DNA of 64,000 bases from Chryseobacterium sp. SC28 (GCF_003932955.1 NZ_QOVY01000010.1:34697-98696); one strand, 5' to 3'. Positions 9,473-17,081 are shown, counted from the stretch's first letter. Notes: generated from the letters alone by a model not told the origin. A program made the numbers and translations.

Positions 9473-9479
9473 TTTTTTA

Positions 9480-10697
9480 TTAATTAATTTTAAAATCCTC
9501 AGTTTTCAAAATTCCCGTTTCCATATTGGCAAGATAAGTTTCCATATCCTTGTCGCCACGTCCGCTGAGACAAATCACCACCACTTCATCTTTTTGGAAT
9601 TTCTTTTTGCCCAAAATAGACAAAGCGTGCGCGCTTTCCAAAGCCGGAATAATGCCTTCCATTTTTGTCAATTCAAAGGCTGAGTTTAGCGCTTCATCAT
9701 CATCAATGCTAAAAAATTCTGCCCGATTGTTTTTAAATAAATTGGCGTGAAAAGGACCAATCCCGGGATAATCTAAACCGGCGGAAATAGAATGGGGTTC
9801 TATCACTTGTCCGTCTTTGGTTTGCATCACAATGCTTTTACTACCGTGCAAAACGCCCGTAGTTCCCAGAAAAGTGGTGGCTGCAGATTTCCCAGAATTT
9901 ACACCAAAACCGCCCGCTTCGGCAGCGATGATTTGCACGCCCGGTTCATCTACAAAATGGTAAAAAGTGCCTGCAGCATTGCTTCCGCCGCCTACGCAAG
10001 CGATGACGTAATCAGGATTTTCTCTTCCAATTTTTTCTTTCAATTGCCATTTAATTTCCTGCGAAATCACACTTTGAAATCGCGCCACCAAATCTGGAAA
10101 AGGGTGCGGACCTACCACACTTCCGATGATGTAATGCGTGGTGGTAGCATTGTTGATCCAATCTCGCAAAGCCTCATTCACCGCATCTTTCAAGGTTTTG
10201 GAACCTGAGGTTGCGGGAACCACTTTGGCGCCAAGCATTTGCATTCGGGCTACATTTGGGGCTTGTCTTGCAATGTCGATTTCGCCCATATAAACGATGC
10301 ATTCCAAATTCATCAAAGCGCAGGCGGTAGCGGTGGCAACGCCGTGCTGGCCGGCTCCGGTTTCCGCGATAATTCTCTTTTTTCCTAATTTTTTGGCGAG
10401 CAACACTTGCCCCAAAGCGTTATTGATTTTGTGCGCACCCGTGTGGTTCAAATCTTCGCGTTTGAGATAAATTTGCGTTTGGTATTTTTTGCTGAGATTC
10501 TTAGCAAAATAGAGTGGAGTAGCGCGTCCGACATAATTCTTAAGCAAATCCTGAAATTCGGTTTGGAATTCTTCGGATTCGATGATCTGGATATATTTTT
10601 CTTGTAATTCGGCAACGTTTGGATAGAGCATTTCAGGAACGAAAGCGCCTCCGAAATCTCCGTAATATCCGTTTTGGTCGGGATTTTTATAGGTCAT
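9480..10697 (-). CDS. trpB: Tryptophan synthase beta subunit
   Basis: The PLP enzyme that condenses indole and serine to tryptophan. It has 405 residues, the normal TrpB1 length. The PLP lysine lies in [20 protein letters not shown], the catalytic Glu in AETGAGQHG and the phosphate cup in [10 protein letters not shown]. It sits directly before trpA, but 455 bp of REP-like array and a transposase gene separate it from trpF. Expression of trpBA from the trpE promoter may therefore be reduced, or depend on an internal promoter that I cannot identify. Confidence 0.98.
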   Translation of the reverse strand: MTYKNPDQNGYYGDFGGAFVPEMLYPNVAELQEKYIQIIESEEFQTEFQDLLKNYVGRATPLYFAKNLSKKYQTQIYLKREDLNHTGAHKINNALGQVLLAKKLGKKRIIAETGAGQHGVATATACALMNLECIVYMGEIDIARQAPNVARMQMLGAKVVPATSGSKTLKDAVNEALRDWINNATTTHYIIGSVVGPHPFPDLVARFQSVISQEIKWQLKEKIGRENPDYVIACVGGGSNAAGTFYHFVDEPGVQIIAAEAGGFGVNSGKSAATTFLGTTGVLHGSKSIVMQTKDGQVIEPHSISAGLDYPGIGPFHANLFKNNRAEFFSIDDDEALNSAFELTKMEGIIPALESAHALSILGKKKFQKDEVVVICLSGRGDKDMETYLANMETGILKTEDFKIN

Positions 10698-10712
10698 TTT
10701 ATTAATCTTTTT

Positions 10713-11071
10713 TAAATTTTATTTTGATGAGCCACGAAGTGGCGATTTATTAAAGAATAGGACGTAAACAATATTTTTTTTCATTTTTGATTTTATTTTG
10801 ATGAGCCGCGAAGTGGCGATTTATTAAAGAATAGGACGTAAACAATATTTTTTTTCGTTTTTAAATTTTATTTTGATGAGCCACGAAGTGGCGATTTATT
10901 AAAGAATAGGACGTAAACAATATTTTTTTCGTTTTTAAATTTTATTTTGATGAGCCACGAAGTGGCGATTTATTAAAGAATAGGACGTAAACAATATTTT
11001 TTTCATTTTTAAATTTTATTTTGATGAGCCACGAAGTGGCGATTTATTAAAGAATAGGACGTAAGTCCTAT
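10713..11071. repeat. Five tandem 74-75-bp REP-like units
   Basis: The string GATGAGCC recurs at 10726, 10800, 10875, 10949 and 11023, so the period is 74-75 bp over five nearly identical units. Each unit contains the hairpin GCCAC-gaa-GTGGC and the segment ATTTATTAAAGAATAGGACG. Copy 2 has GCCGC in place of GCCAC. Only the last unit continues into a full ATAGGAC-gtaa-GTCCTAT stem (11054-11071); the others break off after the first arm. There are no variable spacers. Together with the hairpins at 11096 and 11128 and the adjacent HUH transposase this looks like a RAYT-linked REP/BIME array. Confidence 0.9.
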
Positions 11072-11095
11072 ATGTATAAAAATATAAATTCATCC

Positions 11096-11140
11096 GATAG
11101 GATTTGCATCCTATCCTGTATTAATCCGTCACTTCGTGAC
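11096..11140. repeat. Two hairpins next to the transposase 3' end
   Basis: GATAGGA-tttgca-TCCTATC (11096-11115) and GTCAC-ttc-GTGAC (11128-11140) are perfect short palindromes. The second is a variant of the GCCAC-gaa-GTGGC stem of the array and lies 12 bp from the transposase stop. They are plausible recognition ends for a Y1 transposase, which acts on hairpins. Confidence 0.65.
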
Positions 11141-11152
11141 TGAATGACAGTT

Positions 11153-11605
11153 TTAATCCCAAAGATATTTTTCATCATAATCTATTTTATATTGATCTAA
11201 AATATTGATTAGTTCGGTTTTGAAAGTTTGATTTTGGTGATGTTCCTTTTGATTTTTAATATAATTAATGGTTGCAAAAATATGATTCTGACTTACTGAA
11301 AATGCACCATAACCATCTTGCCAAAAGAAATTTTCATATCTTTTTCCTTTCGTTTTGATCCACTTTGATGAGTGTGCTTTTATTTCTTGTATCAGTTTCA
11401 TCAAAGCGATTTTCCTTGAGAGCGCACAAAGAATGTGAATATGGTTTTCTGTGCCTCCAATTTTTAAAGCTGGACTGTCAAAATCTTTACAAATAGAAGC
11501 AATGTAGGCAAAAAGTTCGTATTCGATATTTTCATCAATAAAATCGTTTCTATACTTGGTACTAAAAATGATATGGACGTAATTTTTAACTAAAGATTGA
11601 GCCAT
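11153..11605 (-). CDS. IS200/IS605-like Y1 transposase (TnpA/RAYT type)
   Basis: A 150-residue HUH single-strand transposase. The two-His motif is GGTENHIHILC near residue 55, and the catalytic Tyr is probably in ATINYIKNQKEHH near residue 115. WQDGYGAFSVS is the conserved segment between them. No TnpB accompanies it. It lies between trpF and trpB in the operon orientation, beside an array of palindromic repeats. The pattern AATTTTATTTT recurs upstream (11614-11624) and at each array unit, hinting at element ends. The ORF looks intact, so the element may be active or recently so. RAYT versus IS200 TnpA cannot be settled without phylogeny. Confidence 0.88.
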   Translation of the reverse strand: MAQSLVKNYVHIIFSTKYRNDFIDENIEYELFAYIASICKDFDSPALKIGGTENHIHILCALSRKIALMKLIQEIKAHSSKWIKTKGKRYENFFWQDGYGAFSVSQNHIFATINYIKNQKEHHQNQTFKTELINILDQYKIDYDEKYLWD

Positions 11606-11634
11606 TTTATTTCAATTTTATTTTACGAAGCTGT

Positions 11635-12288
11635 TCATTTGGAATCAATTATTAATCTTTTAAATATTTTTATTTTCTCTAAATCTTTATTTCCTGGTTC
11701 AATCTCGAATTTCGAATTAATATCTAGCGCGATTGGTTGTTGGTTGATGGTTGATAGTTGATGGATATTTTCCAAAGAAATTCCGCCGCTTAAAAAATAA
11801 GGAAGTGGAATCTTGATGTCATTTAAAATATTCCAATCGAAAGTTTTCCCTGTTCCGCCAAAAACTTGGGAATCGGTGTCGAAAAGGATATACTCGATGG
11901 TTGATGGTTGATGGTTGATGGTTTTTTGTAACTCTTCCAATGTTTGATTTCCGATTCTGATGCCTTTGATAATTCCAATTTTTGGGTTTAGTTTTTCTCT
12001 TAATTCCAAAATAAAATCCTCATTTTCGTGGCCGTGAAGTTGGATGAAATTTAAATCTGACTTTTCCGAAATTTCAACAATTCTTTCCATATTTTCATTC
12101 ACAAAAACCCCCACTTTTCCTCGATGGTCGATTTCCGAAATTTGTTTTAAAGTCAAGTGATTCAAAACAAATCTTGGTGATTTTTCATAAAAAATAAAGC
12201 CTAGAAAATCGACGTTCAGAGAAATTAATTCCTGAATTTGACTCGCTCTTGTCAATCCGCAGACTTTGAGTTTTAGTTCGTTTTCCAT
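11635..12288 (-). CDS. trpF: Phosphoribosylanthranilate isomerase with repeat-encoded linkers
   Basis: TrpF isomerises phosphoribosylanthranilate in tryptophan synthesis. The 217-residue protein has the family N-terminus LKVCGLT (catalytic Cys), the catalytic Asp in ILFDTDSQVFGGTGKTFDW, LSGGI, and ALDINSKFEIEPGNKD. Two stretches, KTINHQPSTIE and HQLSTINQQP, are encoded by (GATGGTT)n-like heptamer tracts at 11896-11921 and 11733-11764. They sit where other TrpF proteins have variable surface linkers. All catalytic motifs remain, so the enzyme should work. Loss or gain of one 7-bp unit would shift the frame. Confidence 0.95.
   Translation of the reverse strand: MENELKLKVCGLTRASQIQELISLNVDFLGFIFYEKSPRFVLNHLTLKQISEIDHRGKVGVFVNENMERIVEISEKSDLNFIQLHGHENEDFILELREKLNPKIGIIKGIRIGNQTLEELQKTINHQPSTIEYILFDTDSQVFGGTGKTFDWNILNDIKIPLPYFLSGGISLENIHQLSTINQQPIALDINSKFEIEPGNKDLEKIKIFKRLIIDSK
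11733..11764. repeat. Heptamer tract inside trpF (3' part)
   Basis: On the minus strand it reads CCATCAA, CTATCAA, CCATCAA, CCAACAA, CCAA: about 4.6 units of a 7-bp period. It encodes HQLSTINQQP in TrpF. Confidence 0.9.
11896..11921. repeat. Perfect (GATGGTT)3.7 microsatellite inside trpF
   Basis: Three full GATGGTT units plus GATGG, without mismatch. On the coding strand it gives TINHQPST. The unit length is not a multiple of three, so slippage would frameshift trpF. Confidence 0.95.
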
Positions 12289-12315
12289 TTCTAATTTCTA
12301 AAATCTAATTTCTCT
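12288..12315. repeat. Heptamer tract at trpC/trpF junction, without an S23 gene
   Basis: Plus-strand units TTTCTAA, TTTCTAA, AATCTAA, TTTCTCT follow each other exactly. The tract spans the trpF start codon edge and the trpC stop codon. No second arm or inserted gene is present. Confidence 0.7.
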
Positions 12316-13077
12316 AATAAATTCTCCGAATGCTTTGCCTGGATTTTCATTTTTCATAAAATATTCGCCCATCAAAAACCCGTCGAAGCCTTTTTCTTTC
12401 AAAAATTTAAAATCTTTCACGCTGTAAATTCCACTTTCGGCAACCGATAAAATTCCTTCTGGGAGCTGATTTTTCAAATTGACCGAGTGCTGCAAATCCA
12501 CTTTGAAATCCTTCAAATTTCGGTTGTTAATTCCCACAAAATCTACTGCCGAAGTGATGTGTTTCAACTCTTCTTCGGAATGAATTTCCAGCAAAACCTC
12601 CAACTCTAATGTATGTGCTAAATCTGTAAATTCCAAAACCTGAGTGGGCGACAGGCAGCTTGCAATCAGCAAAACCACATCGGCTCCCATCGATTTGGCT
12701 TCGTAGATTTGATAGCCGTCTATCATAAAATCTTTCCTCAAAATGGGAATATTGATTTGATTTCTGACATTTAAAATATCTCTAAAACTTCCTCCAAAAA
12801 AATCTTTATCCGTCAAAATAGAAACCGCACTTGCCCCAAAATTTTCGTATGTTGAAACTACTTCCAGCGAAGAAACCTTGTCGTTAATGATTCCTTTGCT
12901 GGGCGATTGTCTTTTGAATTCGGCGATGATTCCGGATTGGGTTTTGAGGGTTTCCTTCAAAGAAATGGTTTTTCTTGCAAAAAATTCGGAATTTCGAAGT
13001 TCATCAATTGAAATTTTACTTTTCGAGAAAGCGATTTCTTCTTTTTTTCTACTTATTATTTTGTCTAATATATTCAT
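12298..13077 (-). CDS. trpC: Indole-3-glycerol phosphate synthase
   Basis: TrpC closes the indole ring from carboxyphenylamino-deoxyribulose phosphate. I choose the ATG at 13077 (MNILDKIISRKKEEI), which gives 260 residues and the normal family N-terminus. The longer frame to 13152 would overlap trpD and adds unrelated residues. Active-site segments visible are AEFKRQSPSKG (catalytic Lys), ILTDKDFFGGS, ILRKDFMIDGYQ, LLEIHSEEEL, VGINNRNL and VAESGI. Its stop codon falls in the heptamer tract at the trpF junction. Confidence 0.97.
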   Translation of the reverse strand: MNILDKIISRKKEEIAFSKSKISIDELRNSEFFARKTISLKETLKTQSGIIAEFKRQSPSKGIINDKVSSLEVVSTYENFGASAVSILTDKDFFGGSFRDILNVRNQINIPILRKDFMIDGYQIYEAKSMGADVVLLIASCLSPTQVLEFTDLAHTLELEVLLEIHSEEELKHITSAVDFVGINNRNLKDFKVDLQHSVNLKNQLPEGILSVAESGIYSVKDFKFLKEKGFDGFLMGEYFMKNENPGKAFGEFIREIRF

Positions 13078-13108
13078 TGGCTTGATGGATTTATTGGTGA
13101 AAAAACAA

Positions 13109-14098
13109 TCAATTCTGGACCAAAAGTTGCAAACAATGTAAGGCTTTTCCACTTTCTAAACTTTCTTTTGCGGCAGCCATACTCGCTCCGTAATTGGTAT
13201 ATTTCCCTGTATTTTGCAGGGCTTTTGCTGCATTGGCAAGGACTACGGCGTTCTGCTCGCTGCTGCCGTTTCCTTGTAAAATATTTCTAAAAATATCGGC
13301 CGCATCTTTTTTGGTATTTCCTCCGAAAATGCTTTCTGGAGCTACATTTCTAAAGCCTAATTCTTCGGCGGAGAAAATTTCTTCTCCATTTTTGTTGAAA
13401 ATTTTGGTGTCTCCCGTCAATGAAATTTCGTCGTAACCGTCCAAAGCGTGAACCAACATAAAATCTTCGTTGTTTTTCTGCAAAAGATATTGATAAAGTC
13501 TTGCAATTTCTAAACTATAAACGCCAATCATCGAAAATTTGGGTTTGGCAGGATTGACGATGGGTCCCAGAAGATTAAAAAAAGTTTTCAAACCCAGACT
13601 TTTTCTCAGTGGTGCCACCGTTTTCAAAGCTGGATGAAAATAGGGCGCGTGTAGAAAACAAATGTTGGCTTTTTCTAAATCATTTTTCAAATCCGCCGCT
13701 TGGGTTTTGAATTGATAGCCCAATTCTTCCAAAACATTGGAGGCTCCCGAAATAGAAGACGCTCCGTAATTGCCTTGCTTGGCTACTTTTTGACCCGTTC
13801 CCGCCACGATGAAACTCGCCAAAGTAGAAATATTGAACGTGTTTTTGCCATCGCCACCCGTTCCTACAATGTCCACCAAATCGTGGGTGCCTAAATCTAC
13901 TTTCACTGCCAAGTCCATCAAGGCCTCGCGGAAACCCTGTAACTCTGGCAATGTAATGCTGCGCATCATAAAAACGGTGATAAAAGCCGAAACCTCCGTT
14001 TCGTTGAATTTATTTTGTGCAATTTCAATCATAATCGCCTTGGCTTCGGGCTTGGTAAGCGTCTGATGATTGAAAAGGTATTGCAGTATTTGTTTCAT
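13109..14098 (-). CDS. trpD: Anthranilate phosphoribosyltransferase
   Basis: TrpD attaches phosphoribosyl to anthranilate. The 329-residue protein shows the PRPP-binding glycine-rich loop DIVGTGGDGKNTFNIST near residue 78, the QGNYGASSISGASNVLEELG segment and the FLHAPYFHPALK block, all typical. It is 31 bp upstream of trpC. Its start codon is only 10 bp from the left heptamer arm of the S23-like element inserted between trpG and trpD. trpD therefore follows that element in the transcript. Confidence 0.97.
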   Translation of the reverse strand: MKQILQYLFNHQTLTKPEAKAIMIEIAQNKFNETEVSAFITVFMMRSITLPELQGFREALMDLAVKVDLGTHDLVDIVGTGGDGKNTFNISTLASFIVAGTGQKVAKQGNYGASSISGASNVLEELGYQFKTQAADLKNDLEKANICFLHAPYFHPALKTVAPLRKSLGLKTFFNLLGPIVNPAKPKFSMIGVYSLEIARLYQYLLQKNNEDFMLVHALDGYDEISLTGDTKIFNKNGEEIFSAEELGFRNVAPESIFGGNTKKDAADIFRNILQGNGSSEQNAVVLANAAKALQNTGKYTNYGASMAAAKESLESGKALHCLQLLVQN

Positions 14099-14108
14099 AA
14101 AACAGTTT

Positions 14109-14130
14109 TAATTGTTAATTGTTAATGGTT
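14109..14130. repeat. Left inverted heptamer arm of S23 element A
   Basis: Reads AATTGTT, AATTGTT, AATGGTT, A on the plus strand, the reverse complement of the AACAATT/AACCATT units in the right arm at 14513-14596. About 18 consecutive bases pair perfectly with the right arm. Confidence 0.88.
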
Positions 14131-14485
14131 AAGATTAATTTTGGAAGTTTTTAAAATGCTGGTAATCAATTTTATAATTTCCACAGCATCTTCATTTAAA
14201 CTTGTAAATTCTTGTATGGAAAGATAATTAGTGGCGTGAAAAAAGTTCTAGCCAATAAATGGTTTCGTTGATTTCTTTCTGTGCGACTGATAATTTATGT
14301 ATGAAATCTGCTTTGCTTTGGGCGTGCTCACTCTCTCTTATCATTGCTCCTACACTTGTTCCGCTGCGCAGTATTTGTTTGCTTAGAACAAATTCTTTTT
14401 TATCATTGGTTAAATATTGATTGAGTTTTACAATGCGAACTGCAAAATCAAAGCTTTTTTGTTTTATGATATTATTTATCTTCAT
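14122..14485 (-). pseudogene. S23/IVP-type four-helix-bundle gene, split by a 1-bp frameshift
   Basis: The intact part (14228-14485, 85 residues) is a four-helix-bundle protein of the 23S-rRNA intervening-sequence protein family, subgroup with RSGTSVGAMIRESEHAQSKADF. It stops early at LELFSRH. If one base is removed from the A6 run at 14239-14244 the frame continues as ELFHATNYLS through IKLITSILKTSKINLNH to a stop at 14122-14124. That is the family's normal C-terminus, so a single-base insertion (or a sequencing error) explains the truncation. The recovered stop lies in the left heptamer arm. The gene sits between trpG and trpD in operon orientation. Function is unknown; relatives form pentamers and may bind nucleic acid. 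Confidence 0.85.
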
Positions 14486-14512
14486 ATTTATAAAAATTAT
14501 TTATCAATTATT

Positions 14513-14596
14513 AACCATTAACAATTAACCATTAACAATTAACCATTAACAATTAACCATTAACAATTAACCATTAACCATTAACCATTAACCATT
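14513..14596. repeat. Right heptamer array of S23 element A (12 units)
   Basis: Twelve contiguous 7-mers: AACCATT and AACAATT alternate eight times, then AACCATT is repeated. No base departs from the 7-bp phase. The trpG stop codon (14588-14590) lies inside it. Confidence 0.97.
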
Positions 14597-15199
14597 AAAA
14601 AAGTTTTCCAAAATTTGTCGTCCATTGGGGGTTAAGATGCTTTCGGGATGGTACTGTACGGCGTGAACGTCATAAGTTTTGTGTTTCAGGCTCATAATCA
14701 TTCCCGAACGATCTACCGATGTAATTTCTAATTCTTCTGGAAAATCTTCGGGATTGACTGCCCAAGAGTGATACCGCCCAACTTCTATGATTTTGGGTAA
14801 ATTTTTAAAAATATGGTGTTCTTTGATTTGCTTGGATTCTGTGGCTACGCCGTGGTAGATCTCGGAAAGATTGATGAGGCTGCCGCCGAAGGCTTCGGCA
14901 ATCGCCTGTTGGCCGAGACAAACTCCAAAAATAGATTTTGTAGGCGCATATTTTTTAATCACGTCCAAAAGGATTCCTGCTTCTTCCGGAATTCCAGGAC
15001 CTGGGGAAAGGATGATTTTGTCATATTTTTCGATGTCTTCCAATGCAATCTGGTCGTTGCGAAAAACATCTACCTTTTCCCCGACAATTTGTTCGATGAT
15101 TTGAACCAAATTGTAAGTGAAACTGTCGTAATTGTCGAAAACTAAAATCTTAGTGGCTGGTTGACAGTTGCTGGTTGATGGTTTTAAAATATTTTTCAT
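14588..15199 (-). CDS. trpG: Anthranilate synthase glutamine amidotransferase subunit, with repeat-derived N-terminus
   Basis: TrpG supplies ammonia to TrpE. Class-I glutaminase motifs are clear: ILSPGPGIPEEAG, the nucleophile Cys in FGVCLGQQAIAEAFGG, and VQYHPESI. TrpG normally starts MKILVFDNYDSF. Here the ATG at 15199 gives MKNILKPSTSNCQPAT before KILVFDN, and these extra codons are exactly the left heptamer arm of element B. The C-terminus FFNG and the stop are read from the heptamer array of element A. The enzyme core is untouched. A start at 15232 would overlap the upstream S23 gene and is less likely. Confidence 0.95.
   Translation of the reverse strand: MKNILKPSTSNCQPATKILVFDNYDSFTYNLVQIIEQIVGEKVDVFRNDQIALEDIEKYDKIILSPGPGIPEEAGILLDVIKKYAPTKSIFGVCLGQQAIAEAFGGSLINLSEIYHGVATESKQIKEHHIFKNLPKIIEVGRYHSWAVNPEDFPEELEITSVDRSGMIMSLKHKTYDVHAVQYHPESILTPNGRQILENFFNG
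15156..15183. repeat. Left heptamer arm of S23 element B, inside trpG
   Basis: On the minus strand AACCATC, AACCAGC, AACTGTC, AACCAGC follow in exact 7-bp phase. A 22-base part pairs with the right arm at 15574-15605 with 4 mismatches. Confidence 0.85.
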
Positions 15200-15200
15200 T

Positions 15201-15554
15201 TTATTTGTTTCTGTAGTAGTTAATAAATCCATTCAATAATTTCTTACAAATCATAATTTGATTAGCGATGGATAGCAATTGTTCTTCATCAATATAATTT
15301 TGATCTCGCGAAATATAAAGTTGGGTTTCAAGTTCGTAAAGAGAGCCTCTTGCGATAAATAAAAAGTTTGCCGTATCTTTTGAGGTGCTTCTTCCGCAAC
15401 CTTCTGCAATATTGGAAGGAATAGAAACCGCACATCTTCTGATTTGATTGACTAATCCAAAAGATTCCTCTTTAGGATAATTTTTTGATAAATCGTAAAC
15501 AAGATTGGCGAGTTTTCTTGCTTCTCTCCAAACATCAAGATTTATATATTCCAT
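15201..15554 (-). CDS. S23/IVP-type four-helix-bundle protein (element B)
   Basis: A 117-residue four-helix-bundle protein of the 23S-rRNA intervening-sequence family (TIGR02436 type). Signature segments are INLDVWREARKLANLVYDL, NYPKEESFGLVNQIRRCAVSIPSNIAEG and ARGSLYELETQL. The ATG at 15554 is preferred over a TTG eight codons upstream. It lies between trpE and trpG in the same orientation, and its stop overlaps the region of the trpG start. Both flanks are heptamer arms in inverted order. The family is homologous to Avd of diversity-generating retroelements, but no reverse transcriptase is present here. Its role is unknown. Confidence 0.9.
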   Translation of the reverse strand: MEYINLDVWREARKLANLVYDLSKNYPKEESFGLVNQIRRCAVSIPSNIAEGCGRSTSKDTANFLFIARGSLYELETQLYISRDQNYIDEEQLLSIANQIMICKKLLNGFINYYRNK

Positions 15555-15573
15555 ATTTTTAATTTTAATTTTT

Positions 15574-15605
15574 ATCAATCAACCAACAACCATTAACCAT
15601 CAACC
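15574..15605. repeat. Right heptamer arm of S23 element B
   Basis: Reads ATCAATC, AACCAAC, AACCATT, AACCATC, AACC. The trpE stop codon TGA (15600-15602) is formed by this arm. Confidence 0.85.
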
Positions 15606-17024
15606 TCCAATTTTCCCTGCTTTTAAAACGGCTTTTTTCAAAGCGCCGAGTTTGTTGTTTACTTCTTGCAATTCGCTTTCTGCGTGGGATTTTGCGGTGA
15701 TTCCTGCACCGGCTTGGTAAAATAAAGAGTTGTTTTTGCTCAAGAAAGTTCTTATCATTATGGCTTGATTACAGCTTCCATCGAAGCCCACAAAACCGAT
15801 GCAGCCGCCATAGTAGCTTCGGGAAGTTTTTTCGTATTCATCAATGAGCTGGAGGGCTCGATATTTGGGTGCGCCACTCAAAGTGCCTTGTGGAAACGTG
15901 GAGGCAATCATCTCGAAAGGATTCTGGTTTTCTTTGACATCCGCATCAACTTCGGAAACCATATGAATCACGTGCGAAAAAAAATGAATCTCTTTGAGTT
16001 TGGCAACTCTCGTATTTTTTCCGTGAATGCTGAGGTCGTTTCTCGCAAGGTCTACCAGCATCGTGTGTTCCGCATTTTCTTTGGGGTCTTTTTTAAGTTC
16101 TTCAGCAGATTCCAGATCTTTTTCGAGGTTTCCGCTCCGTTTAAAAGTTCCAGCGATGGGATGGATTATCGCTTTTCCGTTTTTGATAATCAATTGACTT
16201 TCTGGGCTGGATCCCATTAATCTGTAATCGCCATAATCAAAGAAAAATAGATAAGGCGAAGGATTGATGTTCCGCAAAGCCCGATAAACATTGAATTCGT
16301 CGCCTCGAAACTTTTGCTCAAATCTTCGGCTCAGCACCAATTGGAAAACGTCTCCACGGAAACAGTGTTTCTTGGCGAACTCGACAGAGTCCAAAAATTC
16401 TTCATCTCTAAGGTTAGAAATTTCCTCGCCCATCCTCTCGAAAGGAAAAACAGGCGCATTTTTTTGGTTGATGAAGTTTTCGATGGACAAAAATTCAGAT
16501 TTGAGACCCTCGATGTGGTTTTCTATCAAGTACATTTCGTCGTTGTGATGGTTGATGGCGATGACGTATTGGTACAGCCGGTAACGCAGCAGTGGGACTT
16601 TATTGTCCTCAGATTGTGCCTTAAATTTGATATTTTCGAAGAACGGAATGGCGTCATAGCTTGTATATCCGAAAAATCCTTGCGCACTCTTTCCTATTTC
16701 GTGGTTTGGAGTTTCGCACTCAAAGCAGGTTGAAAATTCCTGCAACACATCGGTCAGTTTTTCGTTTTCCAATTTTATTTTTTGTGGATTTTCGAGCGGA
16801 AATTTGAATTCTGCTTCCTCATAATTTCGGATCTCGATGCCGGCAATCGCATTGACAGCAATGAATGAAAAAGAGTTTTCCGAATTTTGATTTCCGGCAT
16901 TTTCCAATAGGATGGTATCGCGGAAGTTGTCTCGCAACCGGAGATAGATACCGATTGGCGTGAAAAGGTCTGCCAGTTGAGCTTTGACCGTGGTTTTAAC
17001 TTTTATGGTTTTACAGAATTTCAT
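15600..17024 (-). CDS. trpE: Anthranilate synthase component I
   Basis: TrpE converts chorismate to anthranilate with ammonia from TrpG. The ATG at 17024 (MKFCKTIKVKT) gives 475 residues. The longer frame to 17108 would run through the attenuator hairpin and is rejected. The LLENAG segment near residue 40 corresponds to the LLES-type tryptophan feedback site. The chorismate-binding domain shows QLVLSRRFEQKF, LMGSSPESQL, HPIAGTFKR, EHTMLVDLARNDL, FPQGTLSGAPK and YYGGCIGFVGFDG. It is the first structural gene after the trp leader. Its C-terminal KIGG and stop come from the junction with element B. Confidence 0.97.
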   Translation of the reverse strand: MKFCKTIKVKTTVKAQLADLFTPIGIYLRLRDNFRDTILLENAGNQNSENSFSFIAVNAIAGIEIRNYEEAEFKFPLENPQKIKLENEKLTDVLQEFSTCFECETPNHEIGKSAQGFFGYTSYDAIPFFENIKFKAQSEDNKVPLLRYRLYQYVIAINHHNDEMYLIENHIEGLKSEFLSIENFINQKNAPVFPFERMGEEISNLRDEEFLDSVEFAKKHCFRGDVFQLVLSRRFEQKFRGDEFNVYRALRNINPSPYLFFFDYGDYRLMGSSPESQLIIKNGKAIIHPIAGTFKRSGNLEKDLESAEELKKDPKENAEHTMLVDLARNDLSIHGKNTRVAKLKEIHFFSHVIHMVSEVDADVKENQNPFEMIASTFPQGTLSGAPKYRALQLIDEYEKTSRSYYGGCIGFVGFDGSCNQAIMIRTFLSKNNSLFYQAGAGITAKSHAESELQEVNNKLGALKKAVLKAGKIGG

Positions 17025-17045
17025 CAGATTAATTTTAAAATTTAA

Positions 17046-17081
17046 ATAAAAAAAGACTTCAACAAAAATTGTCAAAGTCTT
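17046..17081 (-). terminator. trp attenuator terminator
   Basis: On the minus strand AAGACTTTGACAA (17081-17069) can pair over 13 bp, two of them G-U, with TTGTTGAAGTCTT (17065-17053) around a 3-nt loop. A run of seven T follows. It lies between the leader peptide stop and the trpE ATG. Confidence 0.88.

Noticed and set aside
10713..11071. CRISPR array
   Set aside because: The 74-75-bp units are contiguous and nearly identical with no variable spacers and no cas genes; the palindromes and adjacent HUH transposase fit REP elements better.
13078..13152. Longer TrpC starting at 13152
   Set aside because: It overlaps trpD and adds residues unlike the family; MNILDKIISRKKEEI at 13077 is canonical.
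14513..14596. Assembly artefact as the explanation of the heptamer array
   Set aside because: The units carry two ordered variants and the flanks are ordinary trpG and S23 sequence; similar phased tracts of other sequence occur at the three other S23 genes. Unit number could still be misassembled.
16541..16556. GATGGTTGATGG inside trpE as a further heptamer insertion
   Set aside because: Fewer than two units, and it encodes an ordinary INHHND stretch in a region that needs no insertion to explain it.
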